Below, piece by piece: positions 31,086 through 38,584 of a DNA stretch of 64,000 bases (positions are counted from its first letter, which is position 1; each line of letters begins with the position of its first letter). The notes under the pieces were generated by a model. That model made no database searches and was not told the origin of the DNA. It saw only the letters and a list, made by a program, of their open reading frames with translations. A program made the position numbers and the translations under genes. This DNA is from Xanthomonas sp. Leaf148 (GTDB lineage: Bacteria > Pseudomonadota > Gammaproteobacteria > Xanthomonadales > Xanthomonadaceae), in assembly GCF_001423585.1 (NCBI RefSeq), contig NZ_LMOP01000012.1, forward strand, positions 186,001-250,000, read 5' to 3'.

Positions 31086-31847
31086 ATGCATATCGATGTC
31101 ATCGGCCACGGGCCTGCGCTGGTTCTTCTGCACGGTTGGGCGTTGCACGGCGGCGTGTTCGCACCGCTGGTGGAGCGACTGTCGTCGCACTACCAACTGC
31201 ATCTGGTCGATCTGCCCGGGCACGGTTTCAGTCGCGACGACACCACGCCGTTGGCGTTGCCGTACGTGGTCGCCGCGATTGCCGCGGCCACGCCGCCGGC
31301 AGTGTGGGTGGGCTGGTCGCTGGGCGGCCTGTTTGCCTTGCATGCCGCCGCCACCCAACCGCAGGTACGTGGGCTGGCGATGATCGCGGCAACGCCGCGC
31401 TTTGTGCGGGGTGCCGACTGGGCCGATGCGGTCGAGCGCGACGTGTTCGTGCAATTCGGCCAAGACCTGGCGCGCGATTACCGCGGCACCCTGGAGCGTT
31501 TTCTGGCGTTGGATACCTTGGGCTCGGCGCATGCGCGCGCCGAACTGCGCAGCCTGCGCGAAACGCTCACCGCACGCGGCGAGCCGGCGGCCGACGCCCT
31601 GCAACACGGCTTGCGCCTGCTCGAACGTACCGACCTGCGCCGCGCATTGCCGCAGCTGGCGCGACCCAGTCTGTGGATTGCCGGGCAACGCGATCGGCTG
31701 GTGCCGGCCGCCGGCATGCACGCCGCCGCCGCGCTCGCGCCACACGCGCAGGCGCTCACCATCGCCGGCGGCGGCCACGCACCGTTTCTCGGCCATGCCG
31801 ATCAGGTGGCCGAGGCGTTGCAACGCTTCGTTGCGTCCGTGCCGTGA
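31086..31847 (+). CDS. bioH: Pimeloyl-ACP methyl ester carboxylesterase BioH
   Basis: This 253-residue alpha/beta hydrolase removes the methyl group from pimeloyl-ACP methyl ester, ending the BioC-BioH cycle and freeing pimeloyl-ACP for BioF. The catalytic triad is visible as Ser78 (GWSLGG), Asp203 (QRDRLVP) and His231 (GGGHAPF). The oxyanion segment is LLHGWALHG. Length matches E. coli BioH (256). The ATG at 31086 fits the family N terminus (MHIDVIGHGPALVLLHGW). bioC lies 1 kb downstream, with an SDR gene between. Confidence 0.95.
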   Translation: MHIDVIGHGPALVLLHGWALHGGVFAPLVERLSSHYQLHLVDLPGHGFSRDDTTPLALPYVVAAIAAATPPAVWVGWSLGGLFALHAAATQPQVRGLAMIAATPRFVRGADWADAVERDVFVQFGQDLARDYRGTLERFLALDTLGSAHARAELRSLRETLTARGEPAADALQHGLRLLERTDLRRALPQLARPSLWIAGQRDRLVPAAGMHAAAALAPHAQALTIAGGGHAPFLGHADQVAEALQRFVASVP

Positions 31848-31891
31848 GCAGATCGCCGATCATGCGACTTCGCTGATCGAGGACACATCGC

Positions 31892-32674
31892 ATGGATCTG
31901 GGAATCGCCGGGCGCTGGGCACTGGTCTGCGCTGCCAGCAAAGGGTTGGGCCTGGGCTGCGCCCGCGCGTTGGCGCGCGAAGGCGTCAACGTGGTGATCG
32001 CCGCACGCGGCCGCGCTGCACTGGACGCGGCCGCCGATGCGTTACGCGCACTACCCGGCGGCGGAGACGTGCGCAGTGTCGTGGCCGATATCGCAACACC
32101 GGAAGGACGCGCCGCCGCGCTCGCAGCCTGCCCGCAGGTCGACATCCTGATCAATAACGCAGGCGGCCCGCCGCCGGGCGATTTCCGGCAATGGGAACGC
32201 GAGGACTGGCTGCGCGCGCTGGACGCCAACATGCTGGCGCCGATCGAACTGATCCGCGCCACCGTCGATGCCATGCGTGCGCGCCGCTTCGGCCGCATCG
32301 TCAACATCACCTCCAGTGCGGTGAAGGCGCCGATCGACATCCTGGGCCTGTCCAACGGCGCACGTGCCGGCCTCACCGGCTTCGTTGCCGGGCTGGCGCG
32401 CAGCACGGTGGTCGACAACGTCACGCTCAACAATCTGCTGCCCGGCCAGTTCGCCACCGACCGCCTGCGCGGCAACTTCGCCGCCATCGCGCAACAGCAA
32501 GGCAGTACCGCCGAGGCGGTCGCCGCGCGCAAGCAGGCCGCCATCCCGGCCGGGCGCTTCGGCGAGCCGGACGAATTCGGCGCGGCTTGCGCGTTTCTGT
32601 GCAGCGCGCAGGCCGGCTATATCACCGGGCAAAACCTGCTGATCGACGGCGGCAGCTACCCGGGCACGTTCTAG
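31892..32674 (+). CDS. SDR-family protein with degenerate active site (ketoacyl-ACP-reductase-like)
   Basis: The product has 260 residues and a Rossmann fold of the short-chain dehydrogenase type. It keeps NNAGGPPPGDF, the helix ANMLAPIELIRATV, and a typical C-terminal end (SAQAGYITGQNLLIDGGSYPG). The glycine motif is CAASKGLGLG instead of TGxxxGxG. The catalytic YxxxK position reads SNGAR, so both Tyr and Lys are replaced. This matches what I recall of the BKR-like SDR-like subgroup that lacks the standard tetrad. It lies between bioH and bioC, 44 bases after bioH. It may act on acyl chains, but the reaction is unknown. Confidence 0.85.
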   Translation: MDLGIAGRWALVCAASKGLGLGCARALAREGVNVVIAARGRAALDAAADALRALPGGGDVRSVVADIATPEGRAAALAACPQVDILINNAGGPPPGDFRQWEREDWLRALDANMLAPIELIRATVDAMRARRFGRIVNITSSAVKAPIDILGLSNGARAGLTGFVAGLARSTVVDNVTLNNLLPGQFATDRLRGNFAAIAQQQGSTAEAVAARKQAAIPAGRFGEPDEFGAACAFLCSAQAGYITGQNLLIDGGSYPGTF

Positions 32675-32885
32675 CGCACCGGCCATGCGGAGCTTGTGGC
32701 AACCGCGGACGACGTCGCGGTTGTGTTCGGCCACGACTCGGCTTGTCGAAACACATTGCTAGTTCATTGCGGTCGCCACGCAGTCGCTGGCAGAGCGACC
32801 GCTCGCAGAGTTCTCCAGGCCGATTGCCACGCCACACCACGCATCGATTCCCTCCGCCGCGCCCACGGGCGACAATAGCGTCGTC

Positions 32886-33770
32886 ATGAACAGCACTTTC
32901 GATCCCCGCCACGTCCGCCGCGCCTTCGCGCGGGCCGCCAACAGTTATGCCGCCGCCGCCGCGTTGCAGCGCGAAGTGGAAACGCGCCTGCTCGAATCGC
33001 TCGATTACCTGGGCGAGCAGGTGCCCAAGGTGGTGCTGGATGTCGGCGCCGGCCCCGGCCACGCCAGCGGCGCGATCAAGAAACGCTGGCCCAAGGCGCA
33101 GGTGATCGCGCTCGACCAGGCCATGCCGATGCTGCGCCAGGCGCGCAAGGCCGCCGGTTGGTGGAAGCCGTTCGCGCAGGTCTGCGCCGATGCGCGCGCG
33201 CTGCCGGTGGCCGACGGCAGCGTGGATGTGATCTTCAGCAACCTGTGCCTGCAGTGGGTGGAAGACCTGCCGGCAGTGTTCGCCGGGTTCCGCCGTGCGC
33301 TGCGGCCGGGCGGGCTGTTGTTGTGCTCCACCTTCGGGCCGGAAACCTTGATCGAGTTGCGCGACGCCTTCGCCCAGGCCGACACCGCCCCGCACGTCAG
33401 CCGCTTCCCGCCGATCGCGCAATTCGGCGATGCCTTGCTGATGTCCGGCTTCCGCGACCCGGTGCTGGACCGCGACCTGTTCACGCTCACCTATAACGAC
33501 CTGCCCGCGCTGATGCGCGAGTTGCGTGCGATGGGCGCCACCAATGCGCTCAGCAACCGACGCGCCACGCTGACCGGCCGTGGCCGCTTTGCCGCTGCCA
33601 GCGCCGCCTACGAACCGTTACGGCGGCCAGATGGCACCCTGCCCAGTTCCTGGGAAGTGATCTACGCGCACGCCTGGGCCCCGGCACCGGGCGCGCCCAT
33701 CCGCGAGCGCGGCCAGGACATCGCCAGCGTGCCGGTGTCCTCTATCCCGATCCGCCGCCGCATCGACTGA
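32886..33770 (+). CDS. bioC: Malonyl-ACP O-methyltransferase BioC
   Basis: This 294-residue SAM-dependent methyltransferase methylates malonyl-ACP, starting pimeloyl synthesis for biotin. The SAM motif I is VLDVGAGPGH (about 50-60). Next come LDQAMPMLRQA, the IFSNLCLQWVEDL segment typical of BioC, and RPGGLLLCSTFGPETL. The N terminus (FDPRHVRRAFARAANSYAAAAALQREV) is also characteristic. It is about 40 residues longer than E. coli BioC at the C-terminal end. A 211-base spacer precedes it, so it may have its own promoter. Confidence 0.93.
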   Translation: MNSTFDPRHVRRAFARAANSYAAAAALQREVETRLLESLDYLGEQVPKVVLDVGAGPGHASGAIKKRWPKAQVIALDQAMPMLRQARKAAGWWKPFAQVCADARALPVADGSVDVIFSNLCLQWVEDLPAVFAGFRRALRPGGLLLCSTFGPETLIELRDAFAQADTAPHVSRFPPIAQFGDALLMSGFRDPVLDRDLFTLTYNDLPALMRELRAMGATNALSNRRATLTGRGRFAAASAAYEPLRRPDGTLPSSWEVIYAHAWAPAPGAPIRERGQDIASVPVSSIPIRRRID

Positions 33771-33968
33771 CCGCGCTGCGGTGCACATCGCCCGCCGCAG
33801 CGCGCCTGTGCTGGTGATACACAGCATTGCGCCGACGCCGATGCTGCGCCGGCGGGCTTTGTAGTGACTGCCGGTAGAATTCATTAATAAAGTGCCGCGA
33901 TCCTGTGCTGGCCTACCCGCTTCTGGCCCCCCGCCCCAAGCGACCCCCGCCCCCAAACGGTTTCCCCC

Positions 33969-34874
33969 ATGTTGAAGTGGCTTCTCATCGCGCTGTTCAT
34001 CGCGTCGGCGCTGTACATCCATTACCGCGGTCGCGTGCGGCACCGGCTCAGCCGGCAGCTGCTCGACCATTCCACCTTCATGGCGCCGATCAACACGCTG
34101 ATGTATCTGTGTTCGCGCGTGCCGACCACGCCGTTTATCGACCCGGGCAAGGAATTCCCCGAGCTGGCGCCGCTGCGCGCCAACTGGCCGGTGATCCGCG
34201 ATGAAGCGGTGGCGTTGCAGCAGATGCAGAAGATCCGCGCCGCCGACGGCTATACCGATATCGGCTTCAACTCGTTTTTCCGCCGCGGCTGGAAGCGCTT
34301 CTATCTGAAGTGGTACGGCACCGCGCACCCGTCGGCGGCCGAGTTGTGCCCGCAGACCACCGCGTTGCTCAAGTCCATCCCCACCGTGAAAGCGGCGATG
34401 TTCGCCGAGCTGCCGCCGGGGAGCGAGCTGCGCCCGCACCGCGACCCGTTCGCCGGCTCGATGCGCCTGCACCTGGGCCTGGCCACGCCCAACGACGACC
34501 GCTGCTTCATCGACGTCGATGGCCAGCGCCACAGTTGGCGCGACGGCGAGTGGACCATGTTCGACGAGACCTATATCCATCACGCGCGCAATGACACCGA
34601 CCAGGACCGCATCATCCTGTTCTGCGATATCGAACGCCCGATGCGTTGGCGCTGGGCGTCGGCGCTGAATCGCTTCGTCGGCCGCAGCCTGCTGTCGGCC
34701 GGCGCCTCGCCCAATCAGGACGGCGACAAGACCGGCGGCATCAACCGCGTGTTCCGGTATTTCTACGCGGCGCGCCTGAAAGCCAAGGCGCTGAAAGAGC
34801 GCAACAACCCGCTGTACCAGGTGCTCAAGTGGAGCATCTTCATCCTGGTGGTGGTCGGCATCGTGCGGCTGTAA
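33969..34874 (+). CDS. lpxO: LpxO-like lipid A hydroxylase (Fe(II)/2-oxoglutarate dioxygenase)
   Basis: This 301-residue membrane-associated oxygenase is related to LpxO, which hydroxylates a secondary acyl chain of lipid A at the inner membrane. Hydrophobic helices sit at both ends (3-20 and about 283-300). The Asp/Asn beta-hydroxylase domain has the iron ligands H157xD159 (RPHRDPF) and a distal His (HHARN, 204-205), plus the RxxLILFCDIERPM segment. The ATG at 33969 is directly followed by the membrane helix. It stands alone, with an AT-rich promoter-like patch at about 33878-33895 (GAATTCATTAATAAAG). Confidence 0.85.
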   Translation: MLKWLLIALFIASALYIHYRGRVRHRLSRQLLDHSTFMAPINTLMYLCSRVPTTPFIDPGKEFPELAPLRANWPVIRDEAVALQQMQKIRAADGYTDIGFNSFFRRGWKRFYLKWYGTAHPSAAELCPQTTALLKSIPTVKAAMFAELPPGSELRPHRDPFAGSMRLHLGLATPNDDRCFIDVDGQRHSWRDGEWTMFDETYIHHARNDTDQDRIILFCDIERPMRWRWASALNRFVGRSLLSAGASPNQDGDKTGGINRVFRYFYAARLKAKALKERNNPLYQVLKWSIFILVVVGIVRL

Positions 34875-34889
34875 CGCCCAACCACCCAC

Positions 34890-34939
34890 GCAGGAGCGCA
34901 CCTGGGCGCGAAGGCATTCCCCAGAACGCATCATCGCGC
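34890..34939. repeat. GGAGCGC-type interspersed repeat, copy 2
   Basis: CAGGAGCGCACCTGGGCGCG, then AAGGCATTCCCCAGAACGCATCATCGCGC in register with copy 3. Its upstream flank (CCACCCACG) is also duplicated before copy 3. Confidence 0.65.
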
Positions 34940-35023
34940 GCAGACACGCGCGAACACCCGCCCAGCCGCTCCTGCCATGCCGCCGACCGAACATGCAGCA
35001 TTGCTACAACGCCAGACCACCCG

Positions 35024-35091
35024 CGTAGGAGCGCACCCGGGCGCGACAAGATATTCCCGGTAACGCTTCATCGCGCCCGGGCGCGCCCCTA
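35024..35091. repeat. GGAGCGC-type inverted-repeat element, copy 3
   Basis: A 68-bp element with 22-base arms that pair at 20 positions. The left arm is GTAGGAGCGCACCCGGGCGC(GA) and the right arm is (TC)GCGCCCGGGCGCGCCCCTAC. The loop contains TATTCCCGGTAACGCTTCA. It could fold into a large hairpin between lpxO and the convergent SnoaL-like gene and act as a bidirectional terminator. Confidence 0.7.
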
Positions 35092-35121
35092 CACAGGTCT
35101 AGCGCATGCCAATCGACGCTC

Positions 35122-35541
35122 TCAGCGCGACACCTGCGCGATCCATTCCTGCAGGTTGTAGTAGTTGGTGACGCGGGTGATCGCGCCGTCCTGCACATCG
35201 AAGAACGCACCGCCCGGCAGCACATAGGTCTGGCCGTTGGCATCGGGCAGACCTTCGTCGGTGGTGTGGTAAACCCCGTGCACCACGTATTCGGCCCCCA
35301 CCCGTGTGCCGTCGTCGTTGGCGGTGATCACGATGTCGCGCAACTGCTCGCGGTAGCTGTCGTTCATGCGCTGCAGGAAGGCCGCGAATTCCGCACGGCC
35401 GATCTCGCGCGCGCCTTGATTGAGGTCGTGCGCCACATCCTCGGCCAGGAACGCCAGCATGGCGTCCCAATCTCCGCGATTGAAGGCGTCGTAATAGGCC
35501 TGGACCAGGCCGATGGCGTGTTGCCGATTGCTCTCGCTCAT
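35122..35541 (-). CDS. SnoaL/NTF2-like (ketosteroid-isomerase fold) protein
   Basis: This 139-residue soluble protein has the NTF2 cone fold. Its layout is an N-terminal helix pair (VQAYYDAFNRGDWDAMLAFLAEDVAHD), a central helix with FAAFLQRMNDSY, and beta strands ending in VTNYYNLQEWIAQV. This matches the ketosteroid-isomerase-related group of small enzymes, but no substrate can be named. I chose the ATG at 35541 (MSESNRQH); the open frame reaches 35622. It is convergent with lpxO. Confidence 0.8.
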   Translation of the reverse strand: MSESNRQHAIGLVQAYYDAFNRGDWDAMLAFLAEDVAHDLNQGAREIGRAEFAAFLQRMNDSYREQLRDIVITANDDGTRVGAEYVVHGVYHTTDEGLPDANGQTYVLPGGAFFDVQDGAITRVTNYYNLQEWIAQVSR

Positions 35542-35800
35542 GCTCGAACCTGCCGCTGGGAAAGCCGCATCATAGAGCGGGTTTTGCGTGCGCGCTGAGA
35601 CGCGGTCAGCGTCCGACTGCATCGCAGGCGTTCCCCTACCTCGACGGCCGCGCCGTTACGCGCAGCGCACACCACCACACCATGCACCGCTGACGCCCGG
35701 TGCCGATCCATCGCGGCGAGGCGCTCGTGCAACCGCGACGCGCCATCGCGCCGACTGGCTGAATCGCCAGCTCGATGCCGCCGGATGCCACGCAGCCGTT

Positions 35801-36406
35801 TCAGGGGCCCTGCACCACCAGATCGCGGTGGAAGAAGTAAACCTCCTGCAGCAGAAAGCGCCAGCTGGTGTGGAAACTGCGAAAGCGCGTACTCGGTGTG
35901 GACGAGGCCAGCGCATCCACCCCCAGCTCCTGGCTCAGCCGCAGCGCGCGCGCCATGTGCAGCGGGTCGCTGACGATGATCGCCCGGTGCATGCCATGAC
36001 GGGCCATCAAGATGCGCGCCTGCTCCAGGTTCTGCCGGGTGGTCCGCGAGACCGTCTCGATCACGATCGCTTCCGGCGGCACCCCGTGGCGCAGCGCGTA
36101 GCGCCGTGCCACCTGCGACTCGGAAAACCGCGCGCCATTGCCGAAGCCGCCAGTGAACAACAGCCGCGGCGCATAGCCCTGGTCGTACAGATCCAGCGCA
36201 TGCCGGATCCGTTCTTCGAAGACGGGCGACGGGCGCGCGTCGTAAGCCGCCGCGCCCAGCACGATGATCACGTCCGCCGGCGCCGCCTGATCGCGGTCGC
36301 CCACCCAGACGATCCAGCCAGCCACCGCCACCAGCCAGATCAGCGCCAGCATGCATAACCGCCAGCCCCAGCCCCACAGGCCGAGTCCGCGCGCACGCCT
36401 GCTCAC
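35801..36406 (-). CDS. YdcF/DUF218-family membrane protein
   Basis: The product has 201 residues. A single hydrophobic helix near the N terminus (MLALIWLVAVAGWIVWV) precedes a periplasmic DUF218 domain with VIIVLGAAAYDARPSP, RLLFTGGFGNGA, ETVSRTTRQNLEQA and VSDPLHMARA. Related proteins (YdcF, SanA, ElyC) act in the cell envelope but their reactions are mostly unknown. I chose the GTG at 36406 because it overlaps the TGA of the upstream dehydratase gene by four bases (GTGA), indicating coupling; ATG at 36352 is the alternative. The spacer 35542-35800 to the next gene shows nothing. Confidence 0.8.
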   Translation of the reverse strand: MSRRARGLGLWGWGWRLCMLALIWLVAVAGWIVWVGDRDQAAPADVIIVLGAAAYDARPSPVFEERIRHALDLYDQGYAPRLLFTGGFGNGARFSESQVARRYALRHGVPPEAIVIETVSRTTRQNLEQARILMARHGMHRAIIVSDPLHMARALRLSQELGVDALASSTPSTRFRSFHTSWRFLLQEVYFFHRDLVVQGP

Positions 36407-37362
36407 GCCGCGGCCCACGGCAGTGCGTCCAGATCGACATTGCCGCCGGACAGGATCAGCCCGACCCTGCGCCCGGCAAACCGCGCCGGCTCGGCCAGCA
36501 CCGCCGCCAGCGTGATGGCCGAAGACGGCTCCACCACCTGCTTGAGCAGCTGCCAGATCAGCCGCATCGCCTGCACCACGGCCGCATCGTCCACCGTGAT
36601 CACCTGCGCGCCGGCCGCCTGCAGCAACGTAAAGTTCGGCGCGCCCAGGGTGCCGCGCAGACCATCGCAGACGGTGTCGGGCACGAAGTCGACCAGGCGC
36701 TGCCCAGCCGCCAGCGAACGCGCGGTGTCGGCCGCCCCGCTCGGCTCGGCCAGCACCAGCGCACAGCCCGGCGCAGACCGCAGCGCCAACGCCGCACCGG
36801 CCGCCAGCCCGCCGCCGCCGACCGGCGCCAGCAGCACATCCAGCCCGCCGCTCTGATGCAGCAACTCCAAGGTGGCCGTGCCCTGGCCGGCGATCACGGC
36901 CGGATCGGTATACGGATGCACCAGGGTCGCGCCACTGGTGGCCTGGACCTGGGCACACAGCTGCTCGCGTGCTGCGATGGTCGGCGCGCAACGCCACAGC
37001 GTGGCGCCATGCCGGGAAATATTGGCCAGCTTGGCGGCAACCGCACCTTCGGGCACCACGACATGACAGCCGATACCGCGCGTACGAGCGGCCAGCGCCA
37101 ACGCCGCGCCATGATTACCGGACGAGTGGGTGACCACGCCGCGCGGTGCCACGTCGTCAGGCAGCGACCACACCGCATTGCAGGCGCCGCGGAACTTGAA
37201 CGCGCCGCTACGCTGCAGGTGCTCGGCCTTGAAGAACAGCTGCGCACCGCACAGTGCGTCCAGGCGGTGCGAGGTCAGCAACGGTGTCGTCGCGCAGTGC
37301 GGCGCAATGCGCGCGGCGGCTTGCAGGACATCTGAATGGGCAAGAGGGACCGTGTCGATCAT
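36403..37362 (-). CDS. PLP-dependent threonine/serine dehydratase family protein
   Basis: This 319-residue fold-type II PLP enzyme resembles catabolic threonine dehydratase and serine racemase. Lys56 in SGAFKFRGA is the Schiff-base lysine. SSGNHGAALA binds substrate and PLP, GGGGLAAG binds the phosphate, and SGGNVDL closes the C-terminal end. It lacks the regulatory ACT domain of biosynthetic IlvA. The ATG at 37362 (MIDTVPLAHSDVL) is preferred; the frame is open to 37389. Exact activity (threonine deaminase, serine dehydratase or racemase) cannot be decided from sequence alone. Confidence 0.85.
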   Translation of the reverse strand: MIDTVPLAHSDVLQAAARIAPHCATTPLLTSHRLDALCGAQLFFKAEHLQRSGAFKFRGACNAVWSLPDDVAPRGVVTHSSGNHGAALALAARTRGIGCHVVVPEGAVAAKLANISRHGATLWRCAPTIAAREQLCAQVQATSGATLVHPYTDPAVIAGQGTATLELLHQSGGLDVLLAPVGGGGLAAGAALALRSAPGCALVLAEPSGAADTARSLAAGQRLVDFVPDTVCDGLRGTLGAPNFTLLQAAGAQVITVDDAAVVQAMRLIWQLLKQVVEPSSAITLAAVLAEPARFAGRRVGLILSGGNVDLDALPWAAA

Positions 37363-37520
37363 GCCTGCAAGATTAACGTATCGCCTCACTCTTCACGGCT
37401 CGCACGCACACCGCCTGCGCATGCTGGATCGATGAAAAAGCGCCACATTGCGGCACAGTTAAGGACCGATTCAATGCAGCGGTTCGAAAGTGAGATCATG
37501 GTTGCAGGAGGGCACCATCC

Positions 37521-37985
37521 ATGAAATTCCGTCTGATCTTCGCCGCCGGGCTATTGGCCTTGGGCGGCTGCGCAACTTACGACTACACCGGAGGCGGGTC
37601 GGGCGGCTATTACCGTGGCGCGCCTGCTGTGCAGTATCGCTATCCGCCGGGATACTCGCCCTATAACTACGGCGGCCTCTACGGCGCCCCGTATGGTGCC
37701 GGTGCGATCGGGCTGTACGACTACCCGGTGTATCCGGTCTACCGTGGTGGCGGCTATTACTACCGGCAGAACGATCGCCGCCCGCAGTACCGCCCGCCGC
37801 GTCCGAACGGATCGTTCAACAACGGCCCGCGCCCGAATGGCCCACGTCCGCAGCGTCCCAATTCGCCACCTGCGACGGGTGCACCGCCCGCGCGGCCACC
37901 GGCACGGATCGGCGCGCCGCCGCGTGTGATTCGCGAGATCCAGCGCCAGACAGCGCCACGCAACAGTCGCCAGCAAATCCCATGA
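37521..37985 (+). CDS. Small Tyr/Gly/Pro-rich lipoprotein
   Basis: The product has 154 residues. A signal peptide ends in a lipobox (LALGGC, Cys17), so the mature protein should be lipid-anchored. The rest is low complexity: a Gly/Tyr-rich half (GGGSGGYYRG, YNYGGLYGAPYGAG) and a Pro/Arg/Asn-rich half (RPPRPNGSFNNGPRPNGPRP). It has no known domain. A GGAGG stands about nine bases before the ATG. It is a single gene, divergent from the dehydratase. Confidence 0.8.
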   Translation: MKFRLIFAAGLLALGGCATYDYTGGGSGGYYRGAPAVQYRYPPGYSPYNYGGLYGAPYGAGAIGLYDYPVYPVYRGGGYYYRQNDRRPQYRPPRPNGSFNNGPRPNGPRPQRPNSPPATGAPPARPPARIGAPPRVIREIQRQTAPRNSRQQIP

Positions 37986-38184
37986 CACGCTGACTGCGAC
38001 GTGCCCCACAAATGGCGACATTGGGGGCTTGCGTTCAGTCGGCACTTGGTCGCAAGCTAGGTGCTCTGTGTGACCCGCCACGTCATGTTATGACCCGGCC
38101 CGCCCCACTGACCGACTTATGTCGATGTCCGACAGGGAAATCTGGATCCCCCCTGTTCCGGCCCTGCCGGATATCGGCGCCTCC
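37986..38184 (+). other. Structured non-coding stretch before the 38-bp palindrome
   Basis: 199 bases after the lipoprotein gene with several short hairpins (GCTTGCG ... CGCAAGC; CGACTTATGTCG; CAGGG ... CCCTG; CCGG-CCCTG-CCGG), leading into the terminator at 38185. This may be the 3' UTR of the lipoprotein mRNA or a separate small RNA. I see no promoter that decides it. Confidence 0.35.
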
Positions 38185-38225
38185 AATGCATAAAGCCCCG
38201 GCATGCCGGGGCTTTATGCATTTTT
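38185..38225 (+). terminator. Perfect palindromic intrinsic terminator
   Basis: Two 18-base arms (AATGCATAAAGCCCCGGC and its exact complement) around a central AT, followed by TTTTT on the plus strand. This is a strong Rho-independent terminator for rightward transcription, about 200 bases after the lipoprotein stop. The palindrome is symmetric, so it could work weakly in both directions. Confidence 0.85.
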
Positions 38226-38310
38226 AGATCGAGGATCGCAGGCGCATCAGACGCCCAGCGCCTGCAGCCGCGCAATGATCGAGAAAGCGTGCAGGTGTTG
38301 CCGGAATCGC

Positions 38311-38353
38311 AAAAAAAAATAAGGGTCGGCAGTCCCCCGACTACCGACCCTTA
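38311..38353 (-). terminator. Intrinsic terminator on the minus strand
   Basis: On the minus strand a 10-bp stem (TAAGGGTCGG / CCGACCCTTA), extended by an inner AGTC/GACT pair block around a GGGG loop, is followed by nine T residues (38319-38311). No minus-strand protein gene lies upstream of it before mnmG, so it must end a non-coding transcript. Confidence 0.85.
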
Positions 38354-38435
38354 CGCTACCCCATCGCGCGCGCGGCTGGCCCCTGTTCCAATTCCAGCCT
38401 TTGCGCCCATGTCGCAATGCCACGATAGGTGCAGT
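38311..38435 (-). ncRNA. Candidate small RNA, sigma-54-dependent
   Basis: A predicted ~125-nt transcript runs from a start about 12 bases after a GG-N10-GC promoter to the T9 terminator. Before the terminator it has two more hairpins: TTGCG-ACATGGG-CGCAA, and GGCTGG/CCAGCC with a G-rich loop (AATTGGAACAGGGG). It has no ribosome site or convincing open frame. It is divergent from mnmG. I do not recognise it as a known RNA family. Confidence 0.6.
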
Positions 38436-38445
38436 AGGGATATCC

Positions 38446-38462
38446 GCACGGAACGTGCCAAC
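38446..38462 (-). promoter_or_regulatory. Sigma-54 (RpoN) promoter
   Basis: The minus strand reads GTTGGCACGTTCCGTGC. This matches the sigma-54 consensus TTGGCACG-N4-TTGC with one mismatch and has the exact GG-N10-GC spacing. The start site would be close to 38435. Confidence 0.65.
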
Positions 38463-38483
38463 TTGAGGGTCACTATCTTGAAA

Positions 38484-38499
38484 TGTGACTTACGTCACA
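38484..38499. promoter_or_regulatory. CRP/Clp-type binding palindrome
   Basis: TGTGA-CTTACG-TCACA, a perfect match to the CRP half-sites with the correct 6-base spacer, extended to ATGTGAC/GTCACAT. The centre is about 93 bases before the mnmG ATG and about 56 bases before the predicted small-RNA start. In Xanthomonas the CRP homologue Clp recognises such sites. Confidence 0.65.
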
Positions 38500-38584
38500 T
38501 ATTTAACGATTTAGTGACCATCGCGGCGCTTCAGTCGATACTTCTGCGGCCGTTTTCCTTCTCTCTGCTGATCAGTCCACGCCC

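Noticed and set aside
35538..36440. 300-codon minus-strand frame overlapping ydcF
   Set aside because: The overlapping frame with DUF218 motifs (VIIVLGAAAYDARPSP) is clearly the real gene.
38320..38417. Plus-strand small RNA with C-rich loops in the mnmG leader
   Set aside because: The same hairpins exist on the plus strand, but there is no T-run or terminator there and no promoter ahead; the T9 tract fits only the minus strand.
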